Below, piece after piece: positions 9,127 to 16,708 of a stretch of 64,000 nucleotides of DNA (within the stretch, counting starts at the first letter, position 1; each line of letters starts with the position of its first letter). Made by a program: the position numbers and the translations under genes. The notes beneath the pieces were generated by a model. It was not told the DNA's origin and made no database searches. It saw only the letters and a program-made list of their open reading frames with translations. Source of the stretch: Nocardioides sp. S5 (GTDB lineage: Bacteria > Actinomycetota > Actinomycetes > Propionibacteriales > Nocardioidaceae); NCBI RefSeq assembly GCF_017310035.1, contig NZ_CP022296.1, positions 3,658,001 to 3,722,000 of the forward strand, in the 5' to 3' direction.

Positions 9127-9438
9127 TCACCGGGTACCCAACTCTCTGACTGAGCGGCTCGTCGGAGGTTTGAACTGCTGGGAGTGGATGTATCGGCCTG
9201 CTTCGTCCGGGCTCAGCTGTTGCTGCCGCGGGACGCAACCCGGGACATCGATCGTGCTCGACGAGCCCTTGGCTCGGGCGGTGACGGCCTGGCAGACAAG
9301 ACGGGGAAACCCGGACCCCCTGCTGGCGTTGTCAGCGTCGATGAACGTCGGGCCCGTACCAGCGAAGGTCAGTCGCCGGCTGATGCTGAGCGCGGTGCGT
9401 TCAGCCACCCAGGTCGCCAGGGCGTTCGCGGGTGTCAC
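9127..9438 (-). CDS. small protein coupled to OLD nuclease, 103 aa
   Basis: The ATG at 9438 overlaps the TGA of the OLD gene as ATGA, and the rebuilt TrlF-like start would follow about 35 bases after this gene's stop once IS3 is removed. It therefore looks like the middle gene of a three-gene operon. The sequence (MTPANALATWVAERTALSI...) matches nothing I recognise. UvrD-type helicases often follow OLD nucleases, but no Walker A is visible, so this could be a genuine small partner or the remnant of a deleted larger gene. Confidence 0.5.
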   Translation of the reverse strand: MTPANALATWVAERTALSISRRLTFAGTGPTFIDADNASRGSGFPRLVCQAVTARAKGSSSTIDVPGCVPRQQQLSPDEAGRYIHSQQFKPPTSRSVRELGTR

Positions 9439-11375
9439 GATGTGATCCCCAATGCGGCGAGCAGCGCAGCATGGGCCTGTTTCAGCGCGAGGAGGCCGTG
9501 CGGGCTCAGCACCACCTCGTCGAGTTCAATGAGGTGGTTCGCGATCTCCTGCTTCGTTGGCGCCCGCCATCCCTGGCTGGCAGCCCAGGTGTCCAGAGTC
9601 GTAGACCACGGTCCAGCCGTCGCATCGGGCAGAGTTGGTGGGTCGCCGATGGTGACGGTGGCGTTGAGATCGCGGAGCTGCGCGGTAAAAGTGTCCCGGT
9701 AGAGGTCTGGGTCCAGGGTGTTCTCAATGCCGTGGACGTCGAGGGTGACGACCCGGTCGTCAGGTATGGCGCGACCGATGGTCTCGGCAAGCCTTTGTCC
9801 GCCGCCGTCACCGTCGACGAGGAACGCGACCTTGGCCGCCTGGAAGTCCAGGTCCGGGTAGGAGTCCTTGGGCATCTCCGAGAGGCCGGGTGCCACCTGG
9901 TACGGCAGGCTGTCTTGTCCAGTAGCAGCGCGCATCAAGGTCGGGAGCAAGATCATGTCGGTGGCACCTTCCGCGATGACCGCGCAACGTGCCGGCGTAA
10001 ACGCTGCGGCCGAAGCTCCCATCGCGAACATCAGGGAGGTGAATCCGCCGCCCTCTTGCCGCCAGAAGCTGTTCTCTACGTGGCTCGTCTCCTCACTGTC
10101 GGGCACGACGGCGCGGATACCGACACCAAGATCGGCGGGCAGGCAGCCCGGCGAGTGAGTGGTGTAGATGATCTTGTCGGCTTTGTCCTGTTTGGCGAAC
10201 ATCTGCACGAGGTCGGCCTGAGCGTCAATGTGAAGGTGGGTCTCGGCCTCGTCGATCAAGAGGATCGTCGCACGTCCGGTGTCTCGCGCAGCGAGGAAGG
10301 AGGTCAAAGCGACGAACATCCGGAGCCCGGCGCTTCGTTCGTCGAAGACTGATGCGTGTACGCCATCTTCGACGAGACCGATCCGGAGAAGCTTGTTCTC
10401 AACGTTCAGCTCGACCTTTAGGTCGGACTGCTGCCACGCGTTCTTGAAGTAGTTGGCGAGCGTGATGTTCGCCTTGTTCTTGATGGTGTCTCGTCGAGAT
10501 ACCTGGCCGGTCTGCACCGCCTGGGTTAGGGCATTCAGGTCAAGGTCGGCCAGCCGAGCCAGGTTCGCGAGCGCTGCTGGCACGTCGCCAAGCAGGGCAT
10601 CATCGAGGGTGTAAGTAGAGGCCAGCGTGCGGTCGGCCTCGGTGAACATCACCACGTCGGGGGTGAGCTTCCAGAGTTCCTTCTTGGTCGTCTCCGCGGG
10701 GTCCTCACGATCGATCCACGCCCCGAGTGATGAGAGCAGCCGCTGCAGGACGTCGGTGCCGGTGAATGCCTTCAGTGCTTCGATGTCCTCATCGGCGCGT
10801 TCGCGCAAGTTGTCGATCGGATCTCGTTCACCGACCGGGGCGGCGAGGTAGGTATCGAGGTCTTGCTGTAGCAGGCGAAGCTCGCCGAGCAGCGGTGCGC
10901 CATCGGGCGGTTCGGGTGCTTCTTCGTCCTCGTTCACGTCGATGGGAAGTGGCTCTAGGACGATGGTCACTGCCAGAGCCTCGCTCAGTTCGACTGCCAG
11001 TTGCTTCAGTGCCGCCTCGGACTTGCGAGGCGCGGGCTTGACCGTGAAGTTGGGGCCGTCGCCGTCGGCGCGACGGCTGACGAAGAACTCGGTTGGAGCT
11101 TCCTCGAGTCCGAGATCTTCCAGCTCCTTGCGGTCCTCGTCGCTGACGCGGTAGCGCAAGCTGACGACTGGAGTGGAGTCGGCGACACCCGCCGATGCGC
11201 GCGACCGCTGTGCCGGAGGAAGAGCTTCGGATGCCTCCACGTAGGCAAGTGCTTTGAGGAGCGTCGTCTTGCCTGCTTCGTTTGGTCCAACGATCGCGAC
11301 GAGCTTCTGGTCGAGCTTGATCGTTGTATCGAGGAGTCGGCCGGCGCCGCGGACTCGTGCGGAGATGAGTCTCAT
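9435..11375 (-). CDS. OLD-family ATP-dependent nuclease (ATPase + TOPRIM)
   Basis: 646 residues. The N-terminal ABC/SMC-like ATPase has Walker A IVGPNEAGKTTLLKAL (about residues 29-44), a long helical insertion, and Walker B ILLIDEAETHLH (near 370) followed by TTHSPG. The C-terminal TOPRIM domain has the Glu of VIAEGATDMILLPTLM (near 466) and the DxD of FLVDGDGGGQRL (near 520). The start at 11375 has AGGAC eight bases upstream. OLD proteins are DNA nucleases that act in phage defence, alone or with partners (for example with a helicase in Gabija). This copy looks whole and heads an operon whose third gene is destroyed. Confidence 0.9.
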   Translation of the reverse strand: MRLISARVRGAGRLLDTTIKLDQKLVAIVGPNEAGKTTLLKALAYVEASEALPPAQRSRASAGVADSTPVVSLRYRVSDEDRKELEDLGLEEAPTEFFVSRRADGDGPNFTVKPAPRKSEAALKQLAVELSEALAVTIVLEPLPIDVNEDEEAPEPPDGAPLLGELRLLQQDLDTYLAAPVGERDPIDNLRERADEDIEALKAFTGTDVLQRLLSSLGAWIDREDPAETTKKELWKLTPDVVMFTEADRTLASTYTLDDALLGDVPAALANLARLADLDLNALTQAVQTGQVSRRDTIKNKANITLANYFKNAWQQSDLKVELNVENKLLRIGLVEDGVHASVFDERSAGLRMFVALTSFLAARDTGRATILLIDEAETHLHIDAQADLVQMFAKQDKADKIIYTTHSPGCLPADLGVGIRAVVPDSEETSHVENSFWRQEGGGFTSLMFAMGASAAAFTPARCAVIAEGATDMILLPTLMRAATGQDSLPYQVAPGLSEMPKDSYPDLDFQAAKVAFLVDGDGGGQRLAETIGRAIPDDRVVTLDVHGIENTLDPDLYRDTFTAQLRDLNATVTIGDPPTLPDATAGPWSTTLDTWAASQGWRAPTKQEIANHLIELDEVVLSPHGLLALKQAHAALLAALGITS

Positions 11376-11780
11376 ACAACGTCCTCCGGTCCGTTGGGCT
11401 GGTCGGTCACATCCTCCCGATTTGGCGTGGACGTTCAGCTCGCGATTGGGGCAGCGTCGGAGCGTCCGGCTCTGGAACCCTCCTGGCTCACTGACAACTC
11501 TACCGACGGGATCCGACGCAGCGAGGGAGTTCGGAGCAGTCGATCCAGACGTGGCGTCGGACTGCCCCGGAAGGTCGACTCTTGCTCCGTAGTCCGGTGT
11601 CCACCAAACGAGGTCAAGGCCACCCGAGCTTCTATCTGAGGGATAGCTGGGCCGGAAGGAACTCCGCAGCCGTGCGAGGTGACGTCCCCGCGTCTTTACG
11701 AGTGTCTGCGCGAATCCCGATTCGTGCCGTCACCCAGCGAAGACGTCCCTGTCAGTTGCACCGCGCCTACGACAAGCCGG
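11376..11780. other. non-coding gap upstream of the OLD operon
   Basis: About 405 bases between two leftward genes. Short frames exist on both strands but none has a ribosome-binding site, convincing codon use or a recognisable product. Two small inverted repeats (CGAAT-CCCG-ATTCG near 11713 and CTATC-TGAGG-GATAG near 11632) are present. The OLD promoter is presumably here, but I cannot point to it. Confidence 0.4.
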
Positions 11781-12521
11781 TCAGGCTCCGCCACCGGCGC
11801 CGTTATGCACCTCCGCCTCCCACTGTCTTGCAGCGCCCGCCTTGGGACCCCAGGTGTCTCGAAGGACAAACTTTGAACCCGCCTTCACTCGGATAGCGAT
11901 CTTGCGGAGCTCGGCCACCTCGTCCCCAGGCCATCCGTTGGCAAGCGCCCAGGAGCACAGCGGTTCGACATCGAACGTGTGTCCGCTGCGGTCGAGTTCC
12001 TGAAGAGTCCGCACCACGTATGCCTTATCGTCTTGCGTGACAAGCATGTTGTTGTGGTTGATGTCGTTCCCCGCTTGGCGCATGGCGTGCTCCACCACAG
12101 GGTCTGCGAGCGTGGGACGCTCGGCTGCCCCGCCCGACACCAAGTCAACGGCCTGATGAGCAGCGATCCAGCCATCCTGCGCGCCCGGACGAGAAGACTT
12201 GATGAGGCACACAGCCGCGGGCGTGCGTCGGTGACGCGAGTCGATGTGCTCGATGACCGCATCGCTCGGCCAGATGGCAATGACGGGAGCGGAATGCTGA
12301 CCAGCGGCACTAGAATTCGGTGACTCAACGCTCAGGCCGTGCCTGTCGATAATCTTCGCAACCTGCGGATCGTTGCCCTTCATCTTCTTGGCGTGCATGA
12401 GGATGAGCGGCTTCACGCCCGATTGATCCGCCACCCAGGCCAATGCCAATCGAAGCGCCTCTGCCGGTTCGACGTTGTCGGAGACGTAGGCGGCGGGATA
12501 TGTTGCTGTGCTCTCGAACAT
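11781..12521 (-). CDS. hypothetical protein, 246 aa
   Basis: The ATG at 12521 is chosen over an upstream in-frame start at 12782 because AGAGG lies 8-9 bases before it and residues upstream look non-coding. The protein has no signal peptide or membrane segment. It has a mixed alpha/beta character with no motif I recognise; conserved-looking stretches are LILMHAKKMKGNDPQVAKII and DINHNNMLVTQDDKAYVV. Cargo of the integrated element; function unknown. Confidence 0.6.
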   Translation of the reverse strand: MFESTATYPAAYVSDNVEPAEALRLALAWVADQSGVKPLILMHAKKMKGNDPQVAKIIDRHGLSVESPNSSAAGQHSAPVIAIWPSDAVIEHIDSRHRRTPAAVCLIKSSRPGAQDGWIAAHQAVDLVSGGAAERPTLADPVVEHAMRQAGNDINHNNMLVTQDDKAYVVRTLQELDRSGHTFDVEPLCSWALANGWPGDEVAELRKIAIRVKAGSKFVLRDTWGPKAGAARQWEAEVHNGAGGGA

Positions 12522-12815
12522 GCTTGCCTCTCGTGTACGTGGTCTCTTGTTACGTAGGCACAAACAGAGCAACACTGAGCCTGCTGAAGCGGTCCATTCG
12601 CCCACACTTGCGGACGACCAGTCTGTCAAAGTGAAGCCTGAGAACGTCGTGCGTCTATTAATGCTTGTGCGCCTCGACTCGTCGGCGGAACCCGTGTACC
12701 TACTGATATCTAGACGGACGGCATGCCGAGAGCCCGGCCAGGCTGAGGGTTGGCCCGGCGCGATCCCGATCAAGATGTCCACTGACCAAGACCAAGTAGA
12801 TCTAGCGGACCGGAA

Positions 12816-12837
12816 TGTGTCACCAGTGTGTCACCAG
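12816..12837. repeat. tandem 11-base repeat
   Basis: TGTGTCACCAG occurs twice head to tail (12816-12826 and 12827-12837) in the divergent intergenic region. It could be a pair of protein-binding sites; no family is recognised. Confidence 0.6.
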
Positions 12838-13025
12838 CAGCCCGGATGGCGGCGTTTCCGCAGGTCAAGGCGAGTGAGCCAGTCAGACTTACGACATCTG
12901 ACTGACCGCCATCCCCGGACCGGCCCGGGAGAGAGTGGGCGGTTCAAGCCGTCAGTCTCATGTCGGTGCACTCCGTGCGAAATAGGTCGCTGAAGACTGA
13001 TCGCAGCCGAGCCGTAGAGACACCT

Positions 13026-13052
13026 AGGTGACTAGCCACCCACTAGTCACCT
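13026..13052 (+). promoter_or_regulatory. palindrome before small gene, candidate operator or hairpin
   Basis: AGGTGACTAG (13026-13035) and its exact reverse complement CTAGTCACCT (13043-13052) are separated by 7 bases. The palindrome ends right before the GGGAG ribosome-binding sequence of the gene starting at 13066. It could be a repressor operator or an mRNA hairpin close enough to affect initiation. Confidence 0.55.
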
Positions 13053-13065
13053 CGGGAGCCACGCA

Positions 13066-13287
13066 ATGAACGAGCAACTACACGGCGCTAAAGGAGGGAG
13101 TGCTCAGGCGGATCAACAGCGCTCGCTTCGTGAGATGGCAGACGCCTACTCACGGCGGGCGCGGAAAGCCCGAGTCGAGCAGGGCAAGCCACCCGTGATC
13201 GCGGGCGCCAACGTTCTCAACCGAATCGCAGAGATCATGGCCGCTGAAGTCCCCGCTGTCCGGCCGGAGGATCAGCCCGCCGCTTAG
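13066..13287 (+). CDS. small basic/acidic protein, 73 aa
   Basis: The ATG at 13066 has GGGAG about 10 bases upstream. The product is helical and charged (SLREMADAYSRRARKARVEQ), with no cysteine, signal or membrane segment. Its stop overlaps the end of the convergent recombinase gene by 4 bases. Small genes beside serine integrases are sometimes recombination directionality factors, and the palindrome upstream suggests regulation; neither function is shown. Confidence 0.55.
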   Translation: MNEQLHGAKGGSAQADQQRSLREMADAYSRRARKARVEQGKPPVIAGANVLNRIAEIMAAEVPAVRPEDQPAA

Positions 13288-15008
13288 GCTCGCCATATCG
13301 GCTCGCCTATCCGCGAGTCATCGAACCGGTTGTTCGACTTACCACGCGGCGCGATCTCGATGCTCTCAACCAGCGCCCGCACGATGTCCCGGCGCCGCCG
13401 CATCGGCGCCGTGTTCCACCATGACTCGATGTCGGCTCGCTTCTTTGGCACGTCCGACAGGACAGCATGCAAGTTTGGGGTCCACTGCCCAAGCACCCGC
13501 TCGGCCTCACGCTGCCGGATCGCCCACCCTTCCCTCAGAGCATCCCACTCATCTTCGTGAAGCCGATTCGCTGCGAACTCGAGACCGTAGTGCTTGCGAA
13601 GTCGAGCCAGTTCAACGATCTCGGTCTCTGCGGCGGCAACGGCAGCGGCGCTGCCGTTGCCACTACGACGCTTGATCGCACCTGATCGAACCTTGGCTTC
13701 CGCGACTGCGTCGATGATCGCCATGGAGATGACCACGTCAGTCTGAGGTCCCGTTATCGTGAGACCACCGCACGTATGGGATCGACCAGGCTGTTTCGAA
13801 CACGCATAACGGAAACCGCCGTTGCCGGTCGGCGAGCCGGCCAGGCTGGAGCCGCACTTCCCGCACTTCAAGATTCCTGCCAGGAGGTACTTCGGCTCAC
13901 GGCCCCTCCTCGCAGACGGCCGGTCTGTAATGCGCCGGATGTCCTCAATCACTGCCTTCGAGAGAATTGGCGTCCAATCTCCTTGCGAAACCAGTTCTCC
14001 GTATCCCCCACGCTGGCCAGGGCTGAACTCACGCCACCCGCAGAGCGATCCGCGGCGAACCATCGCTCGGACGTTCGCGGCTCGCCAGTACGAACGGTCC
14101 GCCGGAATTCCAGCGGACGCAAGCAGGCGTGCAACGGTGGAGTCATCCAGCCCATGGTCCCCGGAACTGACGTGGTCCACCCAAGGCTGGTCACGCACCC
14201 ACGCAGCCGTGCAGAGCGCCGGCGTCCCACCAGCCCTTCGCAACATCCGGGCGAGCGCGCCAGCGGCGACCGCGGCGTTGCCACGCACCGCGGCGATGAC
14301 CGCTACTACCTCGGGGCGCTGATTGCGCTCAACCGCGCGATCGACGCGCCTCGCGTCCCATCGGCCACTCCCGGGGGTGGCGACGCCGCGAGCGTTGAGG
14401 TCAGAGGCGATCGAGTAAAGCGTCTCACGGTCGAGAACGCGCTGTGCGACCTCTCGGATGACTTCTGCTTCCTCCGGAATGATTCGCTGATGGTCGTCGT
14501 ATCCGTAGCCGAGCGGCCCATGGGCCTGGCCTGACTGTGCGGCCTGCGCCCGCTGTGCAGATAGGCGTGCGGACTTCACGTCACCTTCATTGGCGGCGAC
14601 TGCAGCGAGTATTCGAGCGAGGAGGCGCCCAGAAGGTGTCATCAAGTCGATCTCACCAGCTTGAAGAAAGACCACGGGGACCGCAGCCTTCTGCGACTCG
14701 ATTGCGTCGAGCACTCGCTCAAGGTCGACGACTCGTCGCAACACCCGGTCGAGGTGCCACGCGACGATCCCATCGACGTATCCGGACTCGACATCGAGCA
14801 GAAGCTGCTCGAAGCTCGGCCGCCGTTTGCCCGAGCGTGCCGAAATGTCGTTGTCGGAGTAGACCTTCGGCTCAGGCCAGCCGAGCGACCGGCATCGTTC
14901 TCGGCACTCCTCGACTTGCCTCTGAACGCCGAGCGCTTGCCCTGTGCGGTCGAGGCTGATTCGCGCGTAGATAGCAGGCGCTTGAGGAACTCCGCGCGGG
15001 TGTGCCAT
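13284..15008 (-). CDS. large serine recombinase (site-specific integrase)
   Basis: 574 residues. The N-terminal resolvase domain has the nucleophilic Ser18 in IYARISLDRTG and the downstream DNA-cutting motifs (DNDISARSGKRRPSFEQLL and LDRVLRRVVDLERV). Then come the recombinase domain, a zinc beta-ribbon (CGKCG then CSKQPGRSHTCGG) and a C-terminal coiled coil before the end. A segment of roughly 80 residues after the RRVDRAVERNQRPE region is not typical of the minimal family. The start codon lies about 45 bases inside the junction with the disrupted cpaF gene, as expected for an integrase next to its attachment site. Confidence 0.93.
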   Translation of the reverse strand: MAHPRGVPQAPAIYARISLDRTGQALGVQRQVEECRERCRSLGWPEPKVYSDNDISARSGKRRPSFEQLLLDVESGYVDGIVAWHLDRVLRRVVDLERVLDAIESQKAAVPVVFLQAGEIDLMTPSGRLLARILAAVAANEGDVKSARLSAQRAQAAQSGQAHGPLGYGYDDHQRIIPEEAEVIREVAQRVLDRETLYSIASDLNARGVATPGSGRWDARRVDRAVERNQRPEVVAVIAAVRGNAAVAAGALARMLRRAGGTPALCTAAWVRDQPWVDHVSSGDHGLDDSTVARLLASAGIPADRSYWRAANVRAMVRRGSLCGWREFSPGQRGGYGELVSQGDWTPILSKAVIEDIRRITDRPSARRGREPKYLLAGILKCGKCGSSLAGSPTGNGGFRYACSKQPGRSHTCGGLTITGPQTDVVISMAIIDAVAEAKVRSGAIKRRSGNGSAAAVAAAETEIVELARLRKHYGLEFAANRLHEDEWDALREGWAIRQREAERVLGQWTPNLHAVLSDVPKKRADIESWWNTAPMRRRRDIVRALVESIEIAPRGKSNNRFDDSRIGEPIWRA

Positions 15009-15009
15009 A

Positions 15010-15062
15010 CAATCTGACTATAGCAGTGGTTTTCATCACTGCGGTCTTGACGGCCGTGAAGC
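15010..15062. other. attachment-site junction (attL/attR) in cpaF
   Basis: The cpaF reading runs GITRGFTAV and then switches at about 15052-15058 to KTAVMKTTAIV, where the family normally has a NIRKF-like sequence. A perfect 6-base palindrome pair GCAGTG / CACTGC with an 8-base spacer (15023-15042) lies just inside the element. The crossover is therefore probably in or near GCCGTCAA. The partner junction, carrying the rest of cpaF, is left of the window. Confidence 0.65.
15017..15022 (-). promoter_or_regulatory. candidate -10 box of the recombinase gene
   Basis: TATAGT on the minus strand ends 8 bases before the ATG, with no ribosome-binding sequence between, which suggests a leaderless transcript. 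The matching -35 position falls at about 15040-15046, next to the attachment junction. The exact promoter is unproven. Confidence 0.45.
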
Positions 15063-15576
15063 CGCGCGTGATGCCCTCGAGCACGACGTGGAGACGGTGC
15101 CCCTCGGGCAGCATCGCGTCCACGAAGGGCGTGCTGATGTCGAGGCGGCGCCCGCTCGACTTCAGCATCCGCTCGACCAGCTCGTCCACCTGGGCGGCGT
15201 CGAGGCGCAGGTTGGTCAGCTCGTGGCGACCGCGACGCGCGATGAAGACCCGCTCCGGGGAGTTGATCCAGACCTCCTCCACCTCGGGGTCGTCGAGGAA
15301 GGGCTGGAGCGGGCCGAAGCCGGACACCCGAGCGACCAGCTCGCCCACCATCGCCTCGTCGTCGGCGATCGGCGCGACGGCGCCGGTCAGGCTGAGCTGG
15401 TCGTGGTCGCGGACCACGTCCTCAGCGATGCGGCGCACGACGAGTGCCTCGCGCTGCGGGTCGACGCCCTCGCGCCGAACCCGCTCGCGCACCGACGCGT
15501 CGAGGCGTTCGACGAGGTCGTCGCGCACGGGCGTGCGCTCGTGCGGTCGATCGACCGCCAGACGGTCCACTGCCAT
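15053..15576 (-). pseudogene. CpaF/TadA pilus ATPase, N-terminal fragment
   Basis: About 171 residues of the N-terminal domain of a secretion ATPase: the helical start, FGPLQPFLDDPEVEEVWINSPERVFIARRG-type region and the segment leading to LHVVLEGITRGFTAV. The Walker A, Asp box and Walker B that follow in the family are missing because the mobile element begins here. The ATG at 15576 is preceded by AGGTAGG. CpaF powers Flp/Tad pilus assembly at the inner membrane. The gene is intact only if the element excises, or if the C-terminal part on the far side is separately expressed. Confidence 0.9.
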
Positions 15577-15725
15577 GGCCTACCTGCTTCCCCGAGATCG
15601 TGCACTGGGGACGCTACCCAGCAGGACGGGGCCGAAAACAGGTCACCGGTAAAGGTTGTGGACAACCATCGGGCGGACGCGGACCTCGTGGGTCGCAGTC
15701 CGCACCCCGCGGGGAGGACGCGCTC

Positions 15726-16418
15726 TCAGGTGCCGGTCTCGAGGCGGAAGCCGACGCCGCGGATGGCGACGACCTTCTCGCCGGCGTCGGCCGCCTCGAG
15801 CTTGCTGCGCAGGCGACCGATGGTGACGTCCAGCGTCTTGGTCGAGCCGTACCAGTTCTGGTCCCACACCTGGTTCATCAGCGTCTCGCGCGGCACGACC
15901 TTGTCGTGGTTGGACGCCAGCACGGCCAGGACGTCGAACTCCTTGGCCGTCAGCGCGATCTCGCGCTCGTTGAGGTGGACGCGGCGCGAGCCGGCGTCGA
16001 TGCGCAGCCCAGAGGACGTGGTCACGGTCGTGTCGCCGGTCGCGGTCGGCGTACCGCTGCGGCGCAGCAGGGCACGCACCCGGGCCAGCAGCTCGGCGAG
16101 GCCGAAGGGCTTGGCGAGGTAGTCGTCGGCGCCGACGTCGAGGCCGACCACGCGGTCGAGCTCGCCGGCACGGGCGGTGACCATGATGATCCCGCCCTCG
16201 TAGCCGCCGGAGCGCATCTGACGGCACACGTCGAGGCCGTCCATGTCGGGCAGGCCCAGGTCGAGGATCACGACCGCCGGGTCGTTGGCGACGGCGAAGG
16301 ACACCGCCTCGGCGCCGCCGGAGGCGCGGCTGACCTCGTAGCCCTCACGCTCGAGGGTGCGCATGAGGGGTACTGCGATGTCTTCCTCGTCCTCAACCAC
16401 CAACACGTCCTGCACCAT
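15726..16418 (-). CDS. OmpR/PhoB-family response regulator
   Basis: 230 residues. Receiver domain with acidic pair E9-D10, phospho-acceptor D53 (VVILDLGLPDMDG) and the conserved Lys of YLAKPFG. A C-terminal winged helix (about residues 130-228) contains the usual ALTAKEFDVLAVLA and TLDVTIGRLRSKLE features. An in-frame ATG at 16430 is an alternative start. No histidine kinase lies beside it, so it is an orphan here. Repeats containing GTCACA upstream (16628-16676) could be sites for this class of regulator. Confidence 0.93.
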   Translation of the reverse strand: MVQDVLVVEDEEDIAVPLMRTLEREGYEVSRASGGAEAVSFAVANDPAVVILDLGLPDMDGLDVCRQMRSGGYEGGIIMVTARAGELDRVVGLDVGADDYLAKPFGLAELLARVRALLRRSGTPTATGDTTVTTSSGLRIDAGSRRVHLNEREIALTAKEFDVLAVLASNHDKVVPRETLMNQVWDQNWYGSTKTLDVTIGRLRSKLEAADAGEKVVAIRGVGFRLETGT

Positions 16419-16440
16419 GCAAGCGAGCATAGAGGCAGGG

Positions 16441-16587
16441 TCAGCGGTTGGTGGACTGAACGCCCGAGTCGACCGTCGTCGAGACCACCGTGGTGGCGGG
16501 CTGCGCCGGGGCCTGCTCGCCCGGGCCGAGCACGACGCCACCGGCAGCCAGGAGGACTGCGACGGGGACCAGGAGGATGCGGGACAT
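16441..16587 (-). CDS. possible small secreted peptide, 48 aa
   Basis: Starts ATG at 16587 with a hydrophobic signal-like stretch (SRILLVPVAVLLAAGGVVLG) and ends in a Thr/Ser/Val-rich tail. No clear ribosome-binding sequence precedes the ATG. Its stop is 22 bases before the response-regulator start on the same strand, so both may be co-transcribed. Existence is uncertain. Confidence 0.4.
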   Translation of the reverse strand: MSRILLVPVAVLLAAGGVVLGPGEQAPAQPATTVVSTTVDSGVQSTNR

Positions 16588-16627
16588 GGGTAAAGCATGT
16601 GGCGGACACATCCACACCGGATCCTCA

Positions 16628-16676
16628 GAGCGGTCACACAAGGGGAATACTTGAAACCTGAACGGTCACAAGTGGG
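16628..16676. promoter_or_regulatory. direct repeats with CGGTCACA core
   Basis: CGGTCACA occurs at 16631-16638 and again at 16663-16670, 32 bases apart, each followed by an A/G-rich stretch; a related inverted copy (GTGACGGTTC) lies at 16687-16696. The spacing of about three helical turns suggests same-face binding by a dimeric regulator. GTCACA-type direct repeats are known for MtrA-like OmpR regulators; the link to the gene downstream is inference. Confidence 0.35.
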
Positions 16677-16708
16677 TGTAACCGGGGGTGACGGTTCCGG
16701 TGCGCCGA

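Larger units (their letters stand above)
12522..13065. other. intergenic region with short repeats
   Basis: About 544 bases between divergent genes, with no supported gene. It contains a tandem pair of an 11-base unit (12816-12837) and a perfect 10-base palindrome arm pair (13026-13052), both listed separately. It is the most likely control region for the divergent genes at 12521 and 13066. Confidence 0.5.

Noticed and set aside
9435..11375. Gabija system
   Set aside because: The nuclease is of the right family, but no UvrD-type helicase is next to it; the downstream small protein has no Walker motif.
11435..11896. Short frames on both strands in the gap upstream of the OLD gene
   Set aside because: Basic/Pro-rich low-complexity products with no start signals; no conserved-looking segment.
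1..15055. Prophage
   Set aside because: Apart from the serine recombinase no capsid, tail, terminase or lysis gene is visible in this part; the left part of the element is outside the window, so it cannot be excluded entirely.
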